64,000 bases of DNA from Mycobacterium noviomagense (GCF_010731635.1 NZ_AP022583.1:372001-436000); one strand, 5' to 3'; counted from the first letter of the stretch, positions 36,777 to 45,692 are shown. Translations and numbers: made by a program. The notes: generated by a model from the letters alone, not told the origin.

Positions 36777-37090
36777 GGTCTTTGTCTTTCTTCGGGCGAA
36801 ATTGGGGTCAAGTGCCGTGATGGCGTCGGTTGGTCGCTGTAACCGGTCGGTGCGGCCGGTACACAAAGGTTCCGGCAAACGGCTTGAAAGATTCTTGGCG
36901 TATTCCTGCGGTGCGGCCCGGCACAGAAGCGGGTAAGGATGCCGATGGCCCCTGTGGGGTGCCCTCTGGGTTGAGGCCCACGCGGCGGTGGAGCACTGGG
37001 TCTACTTAGCAGGTGTTATCAGCGACATGCTTGAGCATCACGTCTCCTCACATAATCTCGGGCGTCGAGAATGCGGCAATCATCGCACCG
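36777..37090 (-). promoter_or_regulatory. Long leader shared with the DUF2510 gene at 62.4 kb
   Basis: This upstream region matches 62400-62815 in several blocks: next to the start codon; around 36885-36920 (GATTCTTGGCGTATTC against ATTCTTGGCGGATTC); and at 37020-37051, where 29 of 32 bases agree with 62739-62770 (CAGCGACATGCTTGAGCATC against the same with one change, and so on). Conservation of some 300 bases of non-coding DNA points to a shared long 5' UTR, an RNA element, or a recent duplication. Confidence 0.5.
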
Positions 37091-37504
37091 GCCGGCGCAA
37101 AAATCTCGCGTAGCGCACTACCCGATTTTCCAAAGACGGGCAGCACCGAATACACCCGTCGGGGAGATCAGCCAACGGCGTGCCCCAACCGGTCGGTTCG
37201 CGAACTGATGTGATTGTCAGCCTACCGCCAGCCCGTAGGAGCTTGCATTCTCGCCGTTGCGGTGCTTCTAGGGCCAAAGTTGTTGAGTAGTAAATCTATT
37301 GAATGTAGCCACCTGATCGTGGAGTAAATCACCCGCCAGGTGATCATCAGAGCGGCCGCGCACCCAGGCGCACGAGTGAGTTCGGCTTTCCCAACGCGCA
37401 TGTTCGCTAAAAAGAGGTCCAGAATCCTTCAAGGACTCCCCCGCACCCTAACTATGCGAATTTGCCTACCGGTCGCTTAACGAGAGCGCTGCTTACCCAC
37501 TCGA
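37091..37504. other. Intergenic stretch, AT-richer than its surroundings, no gene seen
   Basis: About 410 bases without a credible gene. It carries AT-rich words such as GAGTAGTAAATCTATTGAATG (near 37285-37305) and probably the promoter of the protease gene. Near its right edge AAGGAG (37522) leads to ATG 37530 of a 17-codon frame within the protease 5' end, which is not in the protease frame. Confidence 0.4.
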
Positions 37505-38284
37505 ATGTCTGACAGCAGGGGAAGGAGAAATGGGAAAAGCATCAGTAGGACCGTGTCCGCCGCCGCTGCCTCCGCTCCGGTGACCGCCAAACCGCCGCCC
37601 ATGATCACCAAACTGCTCACCGCGCTGGTTACCACTGTTGCCATGGCAACCAGCGCCCCCGCAACTGCTCACGCTGCTGGAGGTCTGCTGACCGTCGGGA
37701 TGAAACTGACCTTCAACAGCCGCGGCTGCTCGCTGGGCTTCTTCGCCACCGACTCCACCGGAGATCAGCTCGCCGTCACAGCCGGGCACTGCTCAAGCGG
37801 GCTTCACCAACGGGTTTACAACACCTTCGGAGACCAGATAGGGGAAGTCGTCGCATGGCAGCCAGATGTCGAGGACAGTGACGGAAAGCTTACTGGCTCA
37901 CGCGGATTCACTATCATCTACACCTACAAAACCTTCCGCATTGAAGCATTTTTTACGGGCGTCGGAACTGTGAAGGTTGGGGATCGTGTCCGGCTTTACG
38001 GGGAGCGAACCACCGGCACGAACGGCACGATCACGAATGTGTCCTATACCGCAGATCGTCCAGATTTGGACCTGCTCACTGCCGATATTGTGCAACTACC
38101 GGGTGATTCGGGCGGCCCTTGGTTCTCCCTGGGGCCTACGTTGGTCGGTATCGCATCCAGCGCTGACGAAGAGAATGGTGGGGGTTCTCGAGGCGCTCAG
38201 GCCCAGCCCCTCGGCTCGCTTGAGCACGAAATCAATGCTGTTGCGCGCTACGGTCAGGGTTTCTCCGTTTACACGGAAGGCTAA
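37505..38284 (+). CDS. Secreted trypsin-like (S1) serine protease
   Basis: Up to 259 residues. The likely signal peptide is 'MITKLLTALVTTVAMATSAP' followed by ATAHA, so ATG 37601 is the best functional start; ATG 37505 and GTG 37553 are longer options. The catalytic histidine lies in 'QLAVTAGHCSSG' and the serine in 'VQLPGDSGGPWFSLG'. An aspartate in 'FTIIYTYKTF'-'DRVRLYG' territory is not certain. Cysteines are at 'SRGCSLG' and 'AGHC'. Chymotrypsin-fold exported protease; substrates unknown. It lies alone between two DUF2510 genes. Confidence 0.82.
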   Translation: MSDSRGRRNGKSISRTVSAAAASAPVTAKPPPMITKLLTALVTTVAMATSAPATAHAAGGLLTVGMKLTFNSRGCSLGFFATDSTGDQLAVTAGHCSSGLHQRVYNTFGDQIGEVVAWQPDVEDSDGKLTGSRGFTIIYTYKTFRIEAFFTGVGTVKVGDRVRLYGERTTGTNGTITNVSYTADRPDLDLLTADIVQLPGDSGGPWFSLGPTLVGIASSADEENGGGSRGAQAQPLGSLEHEINAVARYGQGFSVYTEG

Positions 38285-38465
38285 GCGCCTTCACCACAGC
38301 ACCGAAAGCCGCTCTGCAATCCTGCTATGCCACAAGGGCTTTCGATGGGTTCCGTCTACCGGCTACCAGTCGTTGCCGGTAGAGCCTCGGCACGGCCTCG
38401 ACAAACCAAATGGTCAGGCCGACCACGGCAAGCAGTCGGCTCAGAGTGGGTGCCGGGCCCAGGCC

Positions 38466-39269
38466 TTAGTAGGTCTGTTTCTGGGTCTGTGATCGAAGCA
38501 TCCAGAGCCGGACGACGCCTACAACGATGATAATGACCGCTACCCCGTACAACAGCAGCCCAACTGCCGGCGAGACGTTCACGCCGTCGTCGTCGCTGCT
38601 GGAAGAAGCATCGTGGAACCAAATCAGCATCAGGGCACCGAGCACGCAGACCACGATGCTGAGGCCGATGAGACGCCAGACCGCCACCTGAGATCCCGAC
38701 AGGGCAGGCCATGCCAGCGCGGCGGCAATGCCAACCAACAAGAAAACGTAAAGCTTCGCCGCACCATTGGTTGAAACGTCAATCGATAGCAACCCCACGG
38801 CAGTGACTGTGGCATATGGGAAGAAAGTCGCAATGACGGCGAGAACAAGGCCCCCGAATAGAAGCCAAGTCGTGAGGGAAAACCTTTCGACGATGCCCTT
38901 GACCGTGGCAACACCGTCGGACGGCATTCGAGCGTCGGAGCCTTCAGGTGGTGCGCTAGGAGGAGGCCACGCTGGGGGAGGTGGTTGTGGAGGAATACCA
39001 GTCCCCTGGTCCGCTGCTGCGCTGAGATAGCCCGGCGGAGGCGGAAGCGTGGACCCAGCTGCTGAAGAAGTTGGCGCGACAACTTGTGGGGGCGGCAGAT
39101 CAGGCGAGGGCGGAGGGCCCTGCGGCGGCGGGGGCATGGCGGCCGGACGCGCGGGCGGCAATGTCGACTTTCGCTGACGGTGCGGGGTCCAGTCTTGGCC
39201 ATCCCAGTAACGCTGTGCGTTGGGATCCTTAGGGTCGTCGTACCAGCCGGGCTGGTTGGGCGTCGTCAT
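38466..39269 (-). CDS. DUF2510 membrane protein with proline-rich linker and four membrane helices
   Basis: 267 residues from ATG 39269; GGGAGGA lies seven bases upstream, a strong site that fixes this start. DUF2510 motif 'PGWYDDPKDPNAQRYWDGQ' (7-25), then a 90-residue Pro-rich linker, then four hydrophobic segments ('LLFGGLVLAVIATFFPYATV', 'LYVFLLVGIAAALAWPALSG', 'LIGLSIVVCVLGALMLIWF', 'VGLLLYGVAVIIIVVGVV'). Unknown function. The layout (cytoplasmic sensor-like module, flexible linker, membrane part) is seen repeatedly here. Confidence 0.82.
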   Translation of the reverse strand: MTTPNQPGWYDDPKDPNAQRYWDGQDWTPHRQRKSTLPPARPAAMPPPPQGPPPSPDLPPPQVVAPTSSAAGSTLPPPPGYLSAAADQGTGIPPQPPPPAWPPPSAPPEGSDARMPSDGVATVKGIVERFSLTTWLLFGGLVLAVIATFFPYATVTAVGLLSIDVSTNGAAKLYVFLLVGIAAALAWPALSGSQVAVWRLIGLSIVVCVLGALMLIWFHDASSSSDDDGVNVSPAVGLLLYGVAVIIIVVGVVRLWMLRSQTQKQTY

Positions 39270-39739
39270 GGGCAGATCCTCCCGGTTGGCTGAACTGCAC
39301 CTTGTGACAAGGAGAATAGCCCTGACATCGGCCATCAGTGACGTTTACCGTCACTATTCTTTCCGGACGCTCCGGAAGCATGCAGGGTCCGTCTAAATCG
39401 ATTGGAACTCCGGCGCGGCCAGCTGATTTCGCCGGCCGTTTCATTGTCAACATCGGCAGGATCACATGGCCACGGGCAGGACCCTGTTAGCAAGCTCTCT
39501 CACCCAAACTGGTTAGCGCGCAGGGAATCCAGAGGCATAGAACTCTGGCTATGGTCGTTCCATCCGAAGTACTGATGCCCGGTGTATCCGGCGGGACGGG
39601 CACTCGGCCGTCAAAAGGCTTCACGTCACGGCTAATGCACGCGAAAAGGTACCGGTAGGCGAACAGAGCAGTAAACTTTGACGGCCGGGTTGACGAGGTC
39701 GCGGTCGTCGACCCACCCGACGGCGAGAGTAGGTGTCCC
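39270..39739. promoter_or_regulatory. Divergent intergenic region with two adjacent perfect palindromes
   Basis: This 470-bp region lies between the DUF2510 gene (minus) and the vWA gene (plus). AGTGACG-TTTAC-CGTCACT occupies 39337-39355 and TTCCGGA-CGC-TCCGGAA occupies 39361-39377, with five bases between. Both are perfect 7-bp stems and lie 68-108 bp upstream of the DUF2510 start, a natural place for operators. The rest, out to the vWA gene, holds no gene. Confidence 0.55.
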
Positions 39740-40408
39740 GTGACCGAGCCTAAGGGATCAATCCTTCCGGTCTATTTTGTTGCCGATGAGTCCGGCTCGA
39801 TGGGCCGCAGTATCGGCGAACTCAACGATGGTCTGGCCGCCCTGCACGACGCTTTGCAACGGGAGTCGTTCGCTGCGGCGAAGGTGCGATTGTCGGTGAT
39901 CGGCTTTTCCGACACCGCGTTTACCTACCTCGAACCCGCTGATTTGCGTGTCCTTCAGGGAATGCCGGTGCTGACGGCCCAGAGCTTGACCTCTTATGCC
40001 GCAGCCTTCGACCAACTCGCCTACCGGATCAGCGTTGACATCCCCGGTCTGAAAGCTCAGGGATACACGGTGCATCGGCCGGCAGTGTTTTTCTTAACCG
40101 ATGGGCTGCCGAACGAACATGAGGATTGGCGCTCAGTTCGAGCGAATTTGCTGGCCCAGCCAGCGGCGCCCAACATCCTTGCATTCGGGATCGGGGATGC
40201 CGACGCCGCGGTCATATGCGAAATTGCGACCAAGCCGCACTTCGCCTTCGTTGCCGCACGCGGGGTGGACACCGGTGCGGCGATCTCAGAGTTCCTTACC
40301 TCGCTGACACAGTCGGTTATCAGCTCCGGGCAGGCTCTCGCGTCCGGCTCGGCCGAGTTGCAATTTGAAAAACCAGAAGGGTTCACCTTGGCCGTGGACG
40401 TCGTGTAG
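39740..40408 (+). CDS. von Willebrand factor A (TerY-like) domain protein
   Basis: 222 residues, a single vWA domain. The MIDAS metal site is 'VADESGSMGRS' (D16, S18, S20), the third loop is 'FLTDGLPNE' near 117, and 'SLTSYAAAFDQLA' near 83 supplies the middle loop. It matches TerY-type proteins, which in Ter and related stress systems are encoded next to a PP2C phosphatase and a protein kinase (the TerY-P triad in the work of Aravind and colleagues). Here the PP2C is the next gene, 21 bases away. GTG start after GAGAGTAGG. Confidence 0.85.
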   Translation: MTEPKGSILPVYFVADESGSMGRSIGELNDGLAALHDALQRESFAAAKVRLSVIGFSDTAFTYLEPADLRVLQGMPVLTAQSLTSYAAAFDQLAYRISVDIPGLKAQGYTVHRPAVFFLTDGLPNEHEDWRSVRANLLAQPAAPNILAFGIGDADAAVICEIATKPHFAFVAARGVDTGAAISEFLTSLTQSVISSGQALASGSAELQFEKPEGFTLAVDVV

Positions 40409-40429
40409 GCCGGTCTCAGCCGGTGCGTC

Positions 40430-41536
40430 ATGGTCGCCTTCAAACGCAGACGAAAAGACGAAGCACCTTGCGACGAGGATCCCACCGCGCCGCTGGAGCA
40501 ACCGACCATCCAGCAGACACCTACCGCGGTCGAGCCGATCGCAGTTAAGACGAGCACATCGGCCTCCAGGGTGTCGGGAGTTGCCGAGGTCGTGGGCACC
40601 ACCGTCATCCCGCAGATCACAGTGGGATCACCCTCGCCGAGTGTGGAACCATCAGCAATCGCTACGAGCTATTGCTCGTGGCCTTTTCGGCCCGATGTAG
40701 TGATCGATGGTTGGTCTACCGATGCCATGACCGTGCGTGGGGTGTCGCAACGGGGACACCTGCACCGCTATAACGGCGCGCCACGTCAGGATGATTTCGC
40801 GCTGCACCATCTACCCGACGGGCGTGTGGTTGTCGTTGTCGCCGACGGTGTTTCAGCTGCTCGACAATCGCATATCGGCGCCAGCACCGCCACCAGGCAA
40901 GCCGCTGAATGGCTGTACTCTCACCTCGGCGATGACACTGCCGACACGGACTGGTTGACCATGCTCAAGACCACCGCGTGGGCCCTGAGCGAGCGAGCGC
41001 AAACCCTTCTGGGACTTGACGCGCCCGACCCCGTTCGCGCTGAGCAGGAACTCGCCACCACTTTGGCGTGCGCAGTCATCGAGCCGACCGGTCCGCATAG
41101 CCTGCGGGCCTGCCTGGTGAGTGCCGGTGACTCCGCCGCCTGGCTGCTGTCAGCCGGACGGTTCGTCGAGGTGCTCGCCGGCAAGACCGTGACAGCCTCC
41201 GGGATCGCGTCATCGGCGGTGATTGGATTGCCCCGCGTGCCAACGGAAGTGACGCCCGCAGTGGTCGACGTGGCATATGACGACGTGCTATTGATCGGCA
41301 CCGACGGAATCGGAGATCCTCTGGGCGCCGGACAGGGCGGGGTGGGCGACCTGTTTCGCGAAGTGTTGACGAAACCATCGCCGCCTTCGCTGATCGAGTT
41401 CGCTCACGCAGTGGACTTCAGCCGTGAAACCTTTGACGACGACCGGACCCTTGTCGCGGTATGGCCAAAAAGACAGATAGCCCAGGACACCGTGGTACAG
41501 CCGCGGCGAGGTAGTGCCGTGAAGGGTCTGCAATGA
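40430..41536 (+). CDS. PP2C-family serine/threonine phosphatase (TerY-P triad type)
   Basis: 368 residues. A poorly ordered N-terminal 90 residues (Thr/Pro/Val-rich) precedes a PP2C domain: 'RQDDFALHHLPDGRVVVVVADGVSAA' (metal-binding aspartates, shown by DDF at about 123 and ADG at about 141), 'ATTLACAVIEP' near 205, 'IGTDGIGDPLG' near 290 and 'FDDDRTLVAVWP' near 340. Metal-dependent dephosphorylation of Ser/Thr. Encoded directly after the vWA protein. Its TGA overlaps an ATG that should start the third member, but that gene is truncated. Confidence 0.85.
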   Translation: MVAFKRRRKDEAPCDEDPTAPLEQPTIQQTPTAVEPIAVKTSTSASRVSGVAEVVGTTVIPQITVGSPSPSVEPSAIATSYCSWPFRPDVVIDGWSTDAMTVRGVSQRGHLHRYNGAPRQDDFALHHLPDGRVVVVVADGVSAARQSHIGASTATRQAAEWLYSHLGDDTADTDWLTMLKTTAWALSERAQTLLGLDAPDPVRAEQELATTLACAVIEPTGPHSLRACLVSAGDSAAWLLSAGRFVEVLAGKTVTASGIASSAVIGLPRVPTEVTPAVVDVAYDDVLLIGTDGIGDPLGAGQGGVGDLFREVLTKPSPPSLIEFAHAVDFSRETFDDDRTLVAVWPKRQIAQDTVVQPRRGSAVKGLQ

Positions 41537-41597
41537 CGCGGCAGGTGATCGAGCGCGACACGGCTTCGGGCTGCGCCGTCAAGGAAGCCTGGGGCGG
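41533..41597 (+). pseudogene. Stub of the expected third (kinase) gene of the vWA-PP2C operon
   Basis: ATG 41533 overlaps the PP2C stop (ATGA), the classic coupling for a following gene. The frame reads 'TRQVIERDTASGCAVKEAWGG' within about 22 codons and then runs into the antisense of the GH3 gene, losing any further resemblance. The pattern 'AVKEA.GG' looks like the beginning of a triad-type kinase glycine loop. So the third partner seems to have been cut off by rearrangement at about 41598. This is a short piece of sequence, so the reading is tentative. Confidence 0.35.
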
Positions 41598-43031
41598 TCA
41601 ATGGCGACAGTGGTTGAGTGCCTTGGCCTCTGCCATCCGCCGTACCGAAGCGTCGATCTTGGGCGCGCTCAACTCACCATCGGCCAGCGCGGCAACCAAT
41701 CGGTCGAGCACCGCCGGAACCTCGGTGGTGCTCACCCACAGTGCGGTGTCGGCACCGGCCTGCAGGGCCTTCAACGCCGCCTCAGCAACGCCGTAGCGGT
41801 CGGTGATCGCCTTCATGGTCGATAGGTCGTCGGTGAACACGGGGCCATTAAACGGCGGCCCGCCATAGCCGGTTCCGTTGCGCAACAGGGCAACTGCGGA
41901 CGGGCTTAGGCTGGCGGGGTCGCTGCCAGTCAAACCTGGCACCTGCATGTGGCCGATCATCACACCGACCGGCGCCTTAGCCACCAGCGTTTGGTAGGGC
42001 ACGAGGTCAAAAGTTTTCAGGTCGTCTATCGGGGGGGTGACTACCCCAGCTGTGTGCGAGTCCCCGGACGCACGGCCGTGTCCGGGAAAGTGTTTGAGCA
42101 CCGGCAGCAAGCCTGCGTCACGCAGTCCGTTCGCGTACGCGCCGGCGTACTGCGTCACCAGCGCGGGGTTCGCGCTGAACGACCGGTCCCCGATCACCGT
42201 GTCATCGGGCGCGTCGGTGACGTCGACGACCGGCGCGAAATCGATTGTGATGCCGTAGCTGCGCATCTTTCGGCCGCGCTCCAAAGCCAGCTCGTACACC
42301 TCCGTGGGCGACATGGTCTGCGCAAGCACGCGTGCCGACCGCGCCTCGCCGATCAGCGATGACAACCGTTCAACCCGGCCACCCTCCTCATCGACACTGA
42401 CCGCGAGCGCCAGGGGGCCCGCTGAGCGGCCGATGGCGTTCAGCGTGCCGTCGGTCAACATCGACAGGTCGGTCCAGCTGGTGATGAAGATTCCCCCTAC
42501 GTGCTGGGTCGCTACAACGGCACGCGCGTCGGCTGCGTCAGTCACCCCGACCATCAGCAACTGCGCGAGCTTGTCCCGAGCCGACATCGAAGCCAGATAC
42601 GATGATGCGACACCGCAACCCGGCGGCGCAGGATTGACCGTCGGCGTCGTCCCGTGACTTGGCAATCCCGTCGGTTGGGCCGCTTTCGGCGACGGGACGG
42701 AGTGGTGCGTGCGGGTCAGCTGAACGCCGGCGAATACGCCACCGACCACCAAAGCCACGGCCACAATAGCGCCGCCGACTGTTGCGGCGCGCCGGCGCGA
42801 TCGGTCCGGACGAGCCGGGGTTGGTAACCGGTGGCGCTGCGTATGCGGCGACGACTCGCCCTGGGCGGCTCGAGCTGGCGGTGTGGCTGAAGTTACGTTG
42901 CGGCGTTGGGTGTGTGCGTCCGCGGGGAGCGCCTCAGGGAAATCGGCCGAGTTGTCGGATCTTTCGCCGGGATTCTTCGATCTGCGGGGGCGCCTGGAGC
43001 GGTTGGGTCGCTGCTGCCCATTATTTGTCAT
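41598..43031 (-). CDS. GH3-family beta-N-acetylhexosaminidase (NagZ/LpqI-like) with N-terminal membrane anchor
   Basis: 477 residues. Residues 1-80 are a basic, Ser/Thr/Pro-rich cytoplasmic tail, then one membrane helix ('TVGGAIVAVALVVGGVFAGV', about 86-106), then an extracytoplasmic GH3 domain from about 140. GH3/NagZ signature 'PVLKHFPGHGRASGDSH' (catalytic His/Asp loop) near 315; 'VSVDEEGGRVERL' near 213; nucleophile region 'FTDDLSTMKAI' near 410. It removes GlcNAc from peptidoglycan fragments. The gene begins 12 bases after the kinase gene stop, so the two are co-transcribed. The tail is a reasonable phosphorylation target. Confidence 0.88.
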   Translation of the reverse strand: MTNNGQQRPNRSRRPRRSKNPGERSDNSADFPEALPADAHTQRRNVTSATPPARAAQGESSPHTQRHRLPTPARPDRSRRRAATVGGAIVAVALVVGGVFAGVQLTRTHHSVPSPKAAQPTGLPSHGTTPTVNPAPPGCGVASSYLASMSARDKLAQLLMVGVTDAADARAVVATQHVGGIFITSWTDLSMLTDGTLNAIGRSAGPLALAVSVDEEGGRVERLSSLIGEARSARVLAQTMSPTEVYELALERGRKMRSYGITIDFAPVVDVTDAPDDTVIGDRSFSANPALVTQYAGAYANGLRDAGLLPVLKHFPGHGRASGDSHTAGVVTPPIDDLKTFDLVPYQTLVAKAPVGVMIGHMQVPGLTGSDPASLSPSAVALLRNGTGYGGPPFNGPVFTDDLSTMKAITDRYGVAEAALKALQAGADTALWVSTTEVPAVLDRLVAALADGELSAPKIDASVRRMAEAKALNHCRH

Positions 43032-43043
43032 ACAGATCGCCCA

Positions 43044-45692
43044 TCAGGGTTTGTGGGTTCCATTTGGGCCAAGCGTCGTGCTGACCATTTCAGCGCTGCA
43101 ATGATCTAGATCCCTATTTTGGCTCGTGCACCAACTCAGCACACTGTCGGCGTCGCCGAAGGTTTGCGGCACAACGGTGACCCAATAGTCAGGGTGGTCG
43201 TATGTTGTCCAGTCGCCCGACCAAAGAAGTTTGGCGCCGTACTGCTGACGGAGCCTCTGATGTTCCTGGAGTATCTGTTGGTTGTGGTACTCCACACCGT
43301 CTTCGGTGTCGAAGGTCCACGGTTGCGTGGAATGTTTGGAACTGAGTTGCGGGACCCAGTGATCGGCGAGTTGGGCGCCGACGAAGGGCCGATCGCCAGC
43401 GGCGAGTTGCTGCAGCTGCTGAAGGGCGGCCGCCTCAGGATCGGCCGGGGGCGTGTTGGGTGAATTGGTTGGGGTGGAGTAGGAGTCGGACGGGTATGCC
43501 GCCGATGGTTCGGGTGAGGTTGTTGGTGCGCTTGTTGGTGTGCTGGTGTTGTGGGTGGCCAGGGTTACCGCGATGACGGTGACGAGGACGACGATGGCTG
43601 CCGCGACACCGACGCCGGCCCAAATTTTGGCCGGTGAGGCGGGTTGGCGTTGTGGTGGTGGCGGCGCCCAGGTGGGGGGTGGCGGTGGTGTGGAATACGG
43701 CGGTGGCGGGGCAGACGCGGGTGGGGCCGGTGGGACGCTCACCGGTGGTCGAGAATGCACCACCGGGGTCGGCGGCGGCGCCGGTGCGACACTCACCGGC
43801 GTGGCAGTCGGGGTCGCGGTCTTTTTTTGGTGCTGGGCGTGTTCGATGGCATGACCCAGCACATAGCTCCAGGCCTCAGGCAGCGGGCGCTGCTGGGACG
43901 GGTTGCTCAGCGTGTCGGTGATGACCTGGCGCAACAACCCCGGTGTACTCGCCGGAAGGTGCTGAAGGTTTTTGGTGTCATGGTCACCGGCCAACAACCG
44001 CAGCGCCAACAAGCCCAACTTGTAGGCATCCGAATAGATGGTGGCCAAATCCTCACCGGCAGGCCGTTCCCAGCCCGGAGTCTCCATCTGCGCCAGCGCC
44101 GACACACCGTTGATGCGCATCGCGTCGCAGTCAATGAAATAGACACCCTCATGCGGGACAAGGGAAAACAACAGATTCTTCGGGGAGATATCACCCACAC
44201 ACACACCGTGCTTGTGCAAAAACGCCAACCCCGAAGCCACCTCCCGCAACAACGTATAGCGCTGCACCTCATCGACCACGATGCCCCGCGCCGCCAAAAC
44301 CGAGGAATGATTCAACAAATGCTGAAACTCCGCGCTGGCCCGCGACACCCCCCTGACCGTCGTCAAATCGATGAAAAACTCATCAGGAATAGCCGGCATC
44401 ACGAAACCCATTGGGCTACCGGCATCCTCGACCAAAGCACACGGCCACGCAGCAATCGACACCAGCCGCTCCGCCTGCGCATAAGTCAGCGACTCCTCCA
44501 CCAAAGCCGGCATCGCAGCCAACGCAGTGAAATCAATCCCCGCCCGAGCCTGCGCCCGATACTCCTTATAAACCATCGACGCCGCAAACTTCGTCTTCAC
44601 ATTCGGCGCCCGATACACCACCCCCTGCCCACCCTGACCGATCTTGGTCAACACCCCCAACCTCTCACGCCCAATCACCTGGCGGGCCTTCACCGACTTC
44701 CCACCCCGCCCAGCAGCGGGGGCCGTGCCCGGAGTCGACTCAGCCGGCAGTGACTGGACCGAGTCGGCTGCCGCGGTAGACGGCAGCGCTGGTTCGCCAC
44801 CGAGAGTGGGTCCGGCGGCGGGGCGGGCTGAGTCAGCAAGCAACGTGGGAGCAGGCTCACCCCGCGGCGCGGCGGTCGCGGTCAACGCCTGCCGGGCCGC
44901 ACGGGCCAACTCCCGAGCACTCTGAAAACGCTCGTCGAGGCTTTTGGCCATCCCCTTCGCGATCACCTCATCAAAACCCGCCGGCACCGCCGAATTAACA
45001 GCGCTAGGCTTCGGCGGATCCAACGTCAGATGCCCAGCAATCTGCTGCTCCATACTGTCGCCCGGAAAAGGCGGCACACCGGTCAAACACTCATACAGCA
45101 CACACGCCAACGCATACACATCGCCGCGCCCATCAGCAGTACCAGTGGTGAAACGCTCCGGAGCCATATACGCCCACGTCCCCACCATCATCCCGGTACT
45201 GGTCAACTTGGTGGCCGCAGCATCATGCGCAATACCAAAATCAATCAGATACACAAAATCGTCATCACCAGTCACCAACGCATTCGACGGCTTGACATCA
45301 CGATGCACCAACCCCACCGCATGCGCGGCGTTCAACGCAGCAGCCAACTGCGCAATCACATGCACCGCCCGCTCCGGGTCCATCGGCCCATCACGCGCCA
45401 ACAACCCATGCAAATCGACCCCGTCAACAACCGGCATCACCAAATACAGCTGGCCATCAACTTCCCCGGTATCAAAAATCGGAATGATATGCGGCTCAAT
45501 CAACCGCGCCGCGGTATACGCCTCCCGACGAAACCGCTCCCGATAACCCGGCTCCGCGCTCAACTCAGTCGGCAACACCTTGATCGCCACATCACGGCCG
45601 ATCACACTGTCATGGGCCTTAAACACCTTGCCCATGCCGCCCTCGCCGATCAACGCGATCAGCCGGTAGCGCCCAAACACCACCTCATCCAC
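43044..45692 (-). CDS. Membrane receptor Ser/Thr kinase with two tandem kinase domains (intact copy)
   Basis: 882 residues. Kinase 1 (about 8-270) is PknH/PknF-like: 'GEGGMG' at 16-21, K38, 'HRDVKPSN' (D132, N137), 'DFG' at 151-153. Kinase 2 (about 340-620) is of another clade: 'GQGGQG' loop near 352, K376, 'GDISPKN' (D501, N506) and 'DCD' (521-523) instead of DFG. A Pro-rich linker, one membrane helix (about 690-712) and a 170-residue outer domain with 'HWVPQLSSKHS' and a Cys pair ('SWCTSQ', 'DHCSAEM') follow. Kinase 2 resembles TerY-P triad kinases ('AAWP', 'GFVMP', 'IDCD'). Followed by the GH3 gene. Confidence 0.9.
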   Translation of the reverse strand: MDEVVFGRYRLIALIGEGGMGKVFKAHDSVIGRDVAIKVLPTELSAEPGYRERFRREAYTAARLIEPHIIPIFDTGEVDGQLYLVMPVVDGVDLHGLLARDGPMDPERAVHVIAQLAAALNAAHAVGLVHRDVKPSNALVTGDDDFVYLIDFGIAHDAAATKLTSTGMMVGTWAYMAPERFTTGTADGRGDVYALACVLYECLTGVPPFPGDSMEQQIAGHLTLDPPKPSAVNSAVPAGFDEVIAKGMAKSLDERFQSARELARAARQALTATAAPRGEPAPTLLADSARPAAGPTLGGEPALPSTAAADSVQSLPAESTPGTAPAAGRGGKSVKARQVIGRERLGVLTKIGQGGQGVVYRAPNVKTKFAASMVYKEYRAQARAGIDFTALAAMPALVEESLTYAQAERLVSIAAWPCALVEDAGSPMGFVMPAIPDEFFIDLTTVRGVSRASAEFQHLLNHSSVLAARGIVVDEVQRYTLLREVASGLAFLHKHGVCVGDISPKNLLFSLVPHEGVYFIDCDAMRINGVSALAQMETPGWERPAGEDLATIYSDAYKLGLLALRLLAGDHDTKNLQHLPASTPGLLRQVITDTLSNPSQQRPLPEAWSYVLGHAIEHAQHQKKTATPTATPVSVAPAPPPTPVVHSRPPVSVPPAPPASAPPPPYSTPPPPPTWAPPPPQRQPASPAKIWAGVGVAAAIVVLVTVIAVTLATHNTSTPTSAPTTSPEPSAAYPSDSYSTPTNSPNTPPADPEAAALQQLQQLAAGDRPFVGAQLADHWVPQLSSKHSTQPWTFDTEDGVEYHNQQILQEHQRLRQQYGAKLLWSGDWTTYDHPDYWVTVVPQTFGDADSVLSWCTSQNRDLDHCSAEMVSTTLGPNGTHKP
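44196..44206. repeat. (CA)5C / (GT)5 tract in the intact kinase copy
   Basis: CACACACACAC codes, on the minus strand, for the Gly-Val-Cys-Val segment just before the catalytic GD of kinase domain 2. The second gene copy has one dinucleotide fewer at 49272-49280 and is out of frame. A short tract, but located where slippage would switch the protein. Confidence 0.85.

Noticed and set aside
43644..44753. Long plus-strand frame opposite the kinase gene
   Set aside because: His/Arg/Gln-rich translation of the antisense strand, repeated identically over the second kinase copy; no motif.
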